NCBI GenBank assembly: GCA_902787415.1
Contig: CADAGG010000040.1
Location: 1-9,730 of the forward strand
DNA: 9,730 nucleotides
Origin: a methanogenic archaeon
Lineage (GTDB): Archaea; Thermoplasmatota; Thermoplasmata; Methanomassiliicoccales; Methanomethylophilaceae
Direction: 5' to 3'
Below, piece by piece: positions 6,075 to 9,730 of this stretch. The notes beneath the pieces were generated by a model. That model saw only the letters and a program-made list of their open reading frames with translations, did no database searches and had not been told where the DNA came from. Position 1 is the stretch's first letter, and every line of letters starts with the position of its first letter. Made by a program: the position numbers and the translations under genes.

Positions 6075-8168
6075 ATGCAGGAATTCTTCAACCCCAAGTC
6101 TGTAGCCATCATCGGTGCATCCAACGATGAGACCAAACTCGGCGGAATGCTCGTAAAGAACATGCTCAACGCGGGCTTCAAAGGAAAGCTCTACCCCATC
6201 AACCCCAAGGGCGGGGAGATCATGGGCCTCAAAGCCTACGCCAACATCACCGACGTCAAGGAGCCCATCGAGCTCGCCGTCGTCGCAGTCAAGAACACCT
6301 TCGTCCTGCAGGCAGTGAAGGACAGCGCCGCATGCGGCGTCAAGTGCATGTCCATCCTCACCGCCGGTTTCAAGGAGGACAGCCCCCAGGGAGCCGAGAT
6401 GGAGAAGGAGCTCCAGGCCGAGGCCAAGAAGGCAGGCATCAGGATCGCCGGACCCAACTGCTTCGGAAACATGAACGTCAGGAACGGAGTCAACTACACC
6501 TTCTCCCACCTGGTCCCCGCAGCCGGAAACATCTCCATCATGTCCCAGTCCGGTGCCGTCGGATCCTCCATCCTCGACTGGACCTGCTCCAACGGGGTCG
6601 GACTCGCCAACTTCATCACCTTCGGTAACAAGTGCGACGTCGACGAGGCCGAGATCCTGAGGTACTACTCCGAGGACCCCAACACCAAGGTCATCGGTAT
6701 CTACTCCGAGGGTATCAGCGACGGAGAGAAGTTCATCGCCGCCGTCGAGAACATGCCCATCAAGAAGCCCATCGTCATGTTCAAGTCCGGAAAGACCGCC
6801 GCCGGTTCCAAGGCAGCATCCTCCCACACCGGATCCATCGCCGGTTCCGACGCCGTCAACAACGTCGTCTTCAAGAAGCTCAACATCCACAGGGCCTTCG
6901 ACCTCGACGAGTTCTTCGACGCACTGCTCGTGTTCTCCACCTGCAGCCCCATGAAGAAGGACCACATCGGAATCATCACCAACGCCGGAGGACTCGGAGT
7001 CATGTCCGCCGACGCGGCATACAACGCACAGTTCTGCCACGCGGCACAGCTCGCCCCCGAGACCATCGCGGGCATCAAGGCCGGACTCCCCAAGGTCGCC
7101 GGAATCACCAACCCCATCGACATCCGCGGAGACGCCGCCGACACCGATTTCGAGGTCGCCATCCGCGAGGTCATCAAGGACCCCTCCGTCGGAGGACTCG
7201 TCGTCATGGGATCCCCCCTCGACACCGCCGACCTCACTTCGGTCGCCAAGCTCCTGGTCAGGATCATGGACGAGATCCCCTGCGCCACCACCGTCTGCTT
7301 CGCCGGCGGTAAGAAGTGCGAGGAGGCCATCCAGATCCTCAGGGACGGAAAGTTCCCCGCCTACCCCACTCCCGACAGGGCCGTACGCGCACTGGACATC
7401 CTCAGGAAGTACTGCGTCAACAAGGAGCAGTCCGCCACCGCTCTCAAGATCCCCAAGATCGACGGACGCGCAGCGGTCAAGGCGCTCATCGACAAGGCCT
7501 ACGCAGAGGGCCGCCACACCCTCACCGAGGCAGAGGGCAAGGAGATGTTCAAGGCATACAACATCCCCGTCCCCGGAGCTGCCATCTCCAACTCCGCAGA
7601 CGACGCCGCCGCAGCCGCGGACAAGATCGGCTACCCCGTCGTCATGAAGATCGTCTCCCCCGACATCGCCCACAAGACCGACGTCGGAGGAGTCGTGGTC
7701 GGCGTCAAGAACGCACAGGCCGCCAAGGACGCCTACAACAGCATCATGAAGTCCGTCTCCGAGAAGGCCCCCAAGGCCAAGATCGTCGGAGTATCCATCG
7801 AGCAGATGCTCGAGGGACCCGAGGTCATCCTCTCCATGATGAGGGACGCCCAGTTCGGACCCGTCGTCTCCTTCGGACTCGGAGGAATCTACGTCGAGAT
7901 CCTCAGGGAGATCTCCCAGAAGCACATCCCCATGACCGAGGAGGAGCTCAACGACATGATCGGCTCCACCAAGGCCTACAAGCTCCTGGCCGGCGCCCGC
8001 GGTCTGCCCAAGCGCGACATCGACGCCATCAAGGACATCATCAGGAAGATCGTCCTCATCACCAACGAGAACCCCGAGATCACCGAGCTCGAGATCAACC
8101 CCGTCATCGCCGGCAAGGAAGGACAGGGCTGCTGGGCCGTGGACTGTCTCTGCGTCCTCAAGAACTGA
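6075..8168 (+). CDS. acd: ADP-forming acetate/acyl-CoA ligase, fused alpha-beta subunits
   Basis: A 697-residue cytoplasmic enzyme that converts acyl-CoA, ADP and phosphate to acid, ATP and CoA, conserving energy by substrate-level phosphorylation. The alpha part (about 1-455) has a CoA-binding Rossmann domain with SVAIIGASNDETKLG (9-23), then SQSGAVG (158-164), the loop SSHTGSIAG (249-257) containing the His (H251) phosphorylated in this family, and TNAGGLG (302-308). The beta part (about 460-690) is an ATP-grasp domain, including PVVMKIVSPDIAHKTDVGGV (521-540), whose H533 matches the second phospho-His, and ELEINPVI (671-678). The order is alpha-beta, the common archaeal fusion. The substrate (acetate, branched or aryl acids) cannot be read from sequence. 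Codon use is strongly biased (ATC, AAG, CTC, GGA), suggesting high expression. The start is supported by a leaderless-type TATA box. The promoter carries an AATTC array, so the gene is probably regulated. Confidence 0.93.
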   Translation: MQEFFNPKSVAIIGASNDETKLGGMLVKNMLNAGFKGKLYPINPKGGEIMGLKAYANITDVKEPIELAVVAVKNTFVLQAVKDSAACGVKCMSILTAGFKEDSPQGAEMEKELQAEAKKAGIRIAGPNCFGNMNVRNGVNYTFSHLVPAAGNISIMSQSGAVGSSILDWTCSNGVGLANFITFGNKCDVDEAEILRYYSEDPNTKVIGIYSEGISDGEKFIAAVENMPIKKPIVMFKSGKTAAGSKAASSHTGSIAGSDAVNNVVFKKLNIHRAFDLDEFFDALLVFSTCSPMKKDHIGIITNAGGLGVMSADAAYNAQFCHAAQLAPETIAGIKAGLPKVAGITNPIDIRGDAADTDFEVAIREVIKDPSVGGLVVMGSPLDTADLTSVAKLLVRIMDEIPCATTVCFAGGKKCEEAIQILRDGKFPAYPTPDRAVRALDILRKYCVNKEQSATALKIPKIDGRAAVKALIDKAYAEGRHTLTEAEGKEMFKAYNIPVPGAAISNSADDAAAAADKIGYPVVMKIVSPDIAHKTDVGGVVVGVKNAQAAKDAYNSIMKSVSEKAPKAKIVGVSIEQMLEGPEVILSMMRDAQFGPVVSFGLGGIYVEILREISQKHIPMTEEELNDMIGSTKAYKLLAGARGLPKRDIDAIKDIIRKIVLITNENPEITELEINPVIAGKEGQGCWAVDCLCVLKN

Positions 8169-8180
8169 AAAAGTCTACAC

Positions 8181-8199
8181 GCCGGGGAAAATCCCCGGC
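8181..8199 (+). terminator. Hairpin downstream of the synthetase gene
   Basis: A perfect 8-bp stem, GCCGGGGA paired with TCCCCGGC, around an AAA loop, beginning 12 nt after the stop codon. No T-run follows directly; the nearest, six T at 8226-8231, merges with the next TATA box. It may act as an mRNA 3'-end stabiliser as much as a terminator. Confidence 0.5.
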
Positions 8200-8210
8200 C
8201 AAACCCCTTC

Positions 8211-8268
8211 CAAACATGTTCACCGTTTTTTAAATATATCCAACTCGCAGTTCTTTTCAAACATGTTC
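8211..8268. repeat. 11-bp direct repeat flanking a TATA box
   Basis: CAAACATGTTC occurs at 8211-8221 and again at 8258-8268, with a palindromic AACATGTT core. The copies sit on either side of the TATA box of the zinc-ribbon gene, the second overlapping its start codon. They could be autoregulatory operator sites, or the second could be chance overlap with coding sequence. Confidence 0.45.
8229..8239 (+). promoter_or_regulatory. TATA box of the zinc-ribbon membrane protein gene
   Basis: TTTAAATATAT, centred about 28-29 nt upstream of the ATG at 8263, consistent with a leaderless or nearly leaderless transcript separate from the synthetase message. Confidence 0.72.
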
Positions 8269-8571
8269 TGCCCGTGCTGCAAACAGGAACTGATCGGGAC
8301 CGAACCGTTCTGTCCCGGATGCGGCACGTATATCGATTCCGACATGATCGTCAAGACCGAGGCGGAACAGCGTTCCCTGCACGAGTACGCCGAGTTCTTC
8401 TGCCTCAGCGTGCTGGCGGCGTTCATACTCACCTATCTGCTGGGGACCAACTTCATCCTTCTCCTCATCCCCCTGGTGTTCCTGAGGCTCGGGCGCAGCC
8501 GCCTCGCCGCGGTCCTGCTCGGAGGCTTCGCGGGAGCCGCCCTGGGATACGTGTTCATGCTGCTGGTGTGA
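8263..8571 (+). CDS. Small zinc-ribbon membrane protein, function unknown
   Basis: A 102-residue protein. Residues 1-22 form a zinc ribbon, with CxxC at C3/C6 (reading CPCC, so C5 is an additional cysteine) and CPGC at C17/C20. A short charged linker (24-42) follows. Two hydrophobic segments (about 46-73 and 81-102) are separated by a basic RLGRSR turn, which favours the ribbon domain facing the cytoplasm or both ends being on one side. There is no signal peptide and no enzymatic motif. Zinc-ribbon plus transmembrane proteins of this size are common in archaea and mostly uncharacterised. The start is supported by a TATA box and by the cysteine motif beginning at residue 3. The gene lies between the synthetase and dph5, each with its own promoter. 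Confidence 0.82.
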   Translation: MFCPCCKQELIGTEPFCPGCGTYIDSDMIVKTEAEQRSLHEYAEFFCLSVLAAFILTYLLGTNFILLLIPLVFLRLGRSRLAAVLLGGFAGAALGYVFMLLV

Positions 8572-8587
8572 CCCCCTCCCCCCACAT

Positions 8588-8595
8588 TTTATAAA
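8588..8595 (+). promoter_or_regulatory. TATA box of dph5-trm5
   Basis: TTTATAAA, centred 27-28 nt upstream of the ATG at 8619, following a C-rich stretch after the preceding stop. It predicts a leaderless dph5 message that continues into trm5. Confidence 0.82.
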
Positions 8596-8618
8596 CATTC
8601 GCGCATACAGAACACATC

Positions 8619-9425
8619 ATGACATCCGAGCTCATTTTCGTAGGGCTGGGCCTCAGCGGCGTCGACGGCATGACCGTGAAGGCCTTCAATGCGCTCAAAG
8701 AATGCGACAAGATCTATGCGGAGTTCTACACCTCCCACCTCATCGGCACCGAGATCGAGGACCTGGAGAAGGCCCTCGGCAAGAAGATCGAGGTGCAGTA
8801 CCGCGCCCAGGTGGAGGAGGACAAGGAGCTCCCCGCCATCATCCGCGACGCCAAGACCATGAGGGTCGCCTTCGTCACCGCCGGCGACACCATGCTGGCC
8901 ACCACCCACGTCGACCTCAGGATCCAGGCCATGTACGAGGGCATCCCCGTCAGGATGTTCACCGGCGTCTCCATCTTCACTGCGGCACCCGCGGTCTTCG
9001 GACTCCAGCCCTACAAGTTCGGAAGGACCGTCACCCTCCCCTTCCTGGAGCAGGGATACCAGCCCAAGTCCCCCTACGACCACATCATGGCCAACAAGAA
9101 GCTCGGACTCCACACCCTCATCCTCCTCGACATCAGGGCCGAGGAGCTCAGGTACATGACCGCCAAGGACGCCATCGAGTGGCTCCTGGCCGGCGAGGAG
9201 AAGTGGCAGGAGGGACTGGTCACCGACAAGACCCTCCTCTGCGTCGTGTCCCACGCGGGAGCCGACGACATGAAGCTCGTGGCCGGATACCCCAGGGACC
9301 TTCTGGAGATGGACCTCGGCACCCCCCTGCAGAGCGTCATCCTCCCCGGCAACCTCCACTTCATGGAGGCCGAGGCCCTGGTGGACTTCGCCGGAGCGCC
9401 CAAGGAGATCATCGAGGACGACTGA
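8619..9425 (+). CDS. dph5: Diphthine synthase (Dph5/DphB)
   Basis: A 268-residue SAM-dependent methyltransferase, a normal family length. It methylates the modified histidine of elongation factor aEF-2 during diphthamide synthesis; the archaeal enzyme performs the trimethylation step to diphthine. Signatures of the class III (tetrapyrrole-methylase-like) fold are clear: LIFVGLGLSG (5-14), FVTAGDTMLATTH (85-97) with the GD cofactor site, the GVSIFTAAPAVFGLQPYKFGRTV region (116-138) and LPGNLHFMEAEAL (242-254). The start at 8619 is fixed by the TATA spacing and the family N-terminus. The stop overlaps the trm5 start (TGATG), indicating coupled translation. Dph5 and Trm5 both support reading-frame fidelity during translocation, a sensible operon pairing. 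Confidence 0.96.
   Translation: MTSELIFVGLGLSGVDGMTVKAFNALKECDKIYAEFYTSHLIGTEIEDLEKALGKKIEVQYRAQVEEDKELPAIIRDAKTMRVAFVTAGDTMLATTHVDLRIQAMYEGIPVRMFTGVSIFTAAPAVFGLQPYKFGRTVTLPFLEQGYQPKSPYDHIMANKKLGLHTLILLDIRAEELRYMTAKDAIEWLLAGEEKWQEGLVTDKTLLCVVSHAGADDMKLVAGYPRDLLEMDLGTPLQSVILPGNLHFMEAEALVDFAGAPKEIIEDD
9414..9418 (+). promoter_or_regulatory. Shine-Dalgarno of trm5 inside dph5
   Basis: GAGGA within the last dph5 codons, 6 nt before the ATG at 9425. It fits the pattern that operon-internal genes use a ribosome-binding site while first genes here are mostly leaderless. Confidence 0.5.
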
Positions 9426-9730
9426 TGGCCAAGTGCATCCGCGTCCCCAAATCGGAGGGAGAGCCCTACCGCAGGGGCCTCATAGAAGAGGGGTTATTGG
9501 ACCTCGATTATCGCATCGGAAGCGACGGCCCCGACCTCCTCATCCCCTGCACCTGCGACGAGTTCCGTGGCATAAAAGCAGAAGAGGCGGAGCTCAGACC
9601 GCAGGCCCGCGAAGAGGGCGACTACCGCAACATCGTCGATGTGCCAGATGACCTGAGGGAGCTTCTTCCTAACTCCCACGATGTGGTCGGGGACATCGCC
9701 ATCACCAAGCTCGAGGAACCTCTCCTCCCT
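9425..9730 (+). CDS. trm5: Trm5-type tRNA (guanine37-N1)-methyltransferase, N-terminal part (runs off window)
   Basis: The first 102 residues are visible. Trm5 makes m1G37 next to the anticodon, which prevents +1 frameshifting, using SAM. The visible part begins with MAKCIRVPKSEGEPYRRGL (1-19), matching the family's VPKxxGExxRxxL opening. DLDYRIGSDGPDLLIPC follows (26-42). The diagnostic LPNSHDVVGDIAITKL (81-96) corresponds to the PxSFDxxGDIAI motif of Trm5, with His in place of the usual Phe. The SAM-binding domain lies outside the window. The ATG shares a base with the dph5 stop, so the two form an operon. This could be one of several archaeal Trm5 subtypes, and the subtype cannot be decided from this fragment. 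Confidence 0.9.
   Translation, partial: MAKCIRVPKSEGEPYRRGLIEEGLLDLDYRIGSDGPDLLIPCTCDEFRGIKAEEAELRPQAREEGDYRNIVDVPDDLRELLPNSHDVVGDIAITKLEEPLLP

Larger units (their letters stand above)
5944..6086. promoter_or_regulatory. Phased AATTC operator-like array at the ADP-forming synthetase promoter
   Basis: Six AATTC motifs start at 5950, 5991, 6001, 6022, 6062 and 6082. The spacings are 41, 10, 21, 40 and 20 bp, all close to multiples of a helical turn, so all sit on one face of the DNA. An exact 11-bp direct repeat TGACGGAATTC occurs at 5944-5954 and 6056-6066; the second copy lies between TATA box and transcription start. AATTCCAC is repeated exactly at 6001 and 6022. This is the layout expected for cooperative binding of a regulator. 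The regulator is unknown. Confidence 0.55.

Noticed and set aside
5985..7925. A 646-codon open frame on the minus strand, opposite the synthetase gene
   Set aside because: It is antisense to a gene with full family motifs, is extremely rich in Gly, Asp, Val and Leu, and has no domain. The strong codon bias of the synthetase removes stop codons from this frame.

Overview
The window comes from an archaeon. It encodes the archaeal RNA polymerase subunit Rpo11, an archaeal/eukaryotic-type ATP-dependent DNA ligase, a Hef/FANCM-type helicase, diphthine synthase (Dph5) and the start of a Trm5-type tRNA m1G37 methyltransferase. Nearly every gene has a TATA box about 26 nt before its start codon. The high GC content, the gene set and the helicase-only Hef would fit a Thermoplasmata-like euryarchaeon such as a Methanomassiliicoccales methanogen. 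That placement is an inference; the archaeal assignment is secure.

Layout. Positions 1-4777 are all on the minus strand. Reading from high to low coordinates: a carboxymuconolactone decarboxylase-family protein, a HesB/IscA-like protein, the Hef-like helicase, DNA ligase, Rpo11 and the 5' end of TruD. Each has its own TATA box except truD, which follows rpo11 by 6 nt. A divergent promoter region (4778-4898) separates this block from a plus-strand HExxH metallopeptidase of the YgjP/SprT-like type. Next is the only long gap, 5586-6074. Its first half is GC-rich and can fold extensively (candidate structured RNA). Its second half is AT-rich and carries a terminator-like hairpin and a dense array of AATTC motifs in front of the next gene. 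That gene is a fused alpha-beta ADP-forming acyl/acetyl-CoA synthetase. It is followed by a small zinc-ribbon membrane protein and by dph5 overlapping trm5, which runs off the end.

How the genes fit together. TruD at one end and Dph5-Trm5 at the other are translation-fidelity modifiers, of tRNA and of EF-2. Ligase and Hef-like helicase are adjacent replication/repair functions. The ADP-forming synthetase is an energy-conserving acyl-CoA enzyme, with codon choice suggesting high expression.

The most notable features are non-coding: six AATTC motifs spaced at near-multiples of one DNA helical turn around the synthetase promoter, a candidate structured RNA of about 220 nt after the peptidase gene, and a hairpin at the predicted 5' end of the peptidase mRNA that overlaps its ribosome-binding site. 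No mobile element, CRISPR array, tRNA or rRNA was seen.
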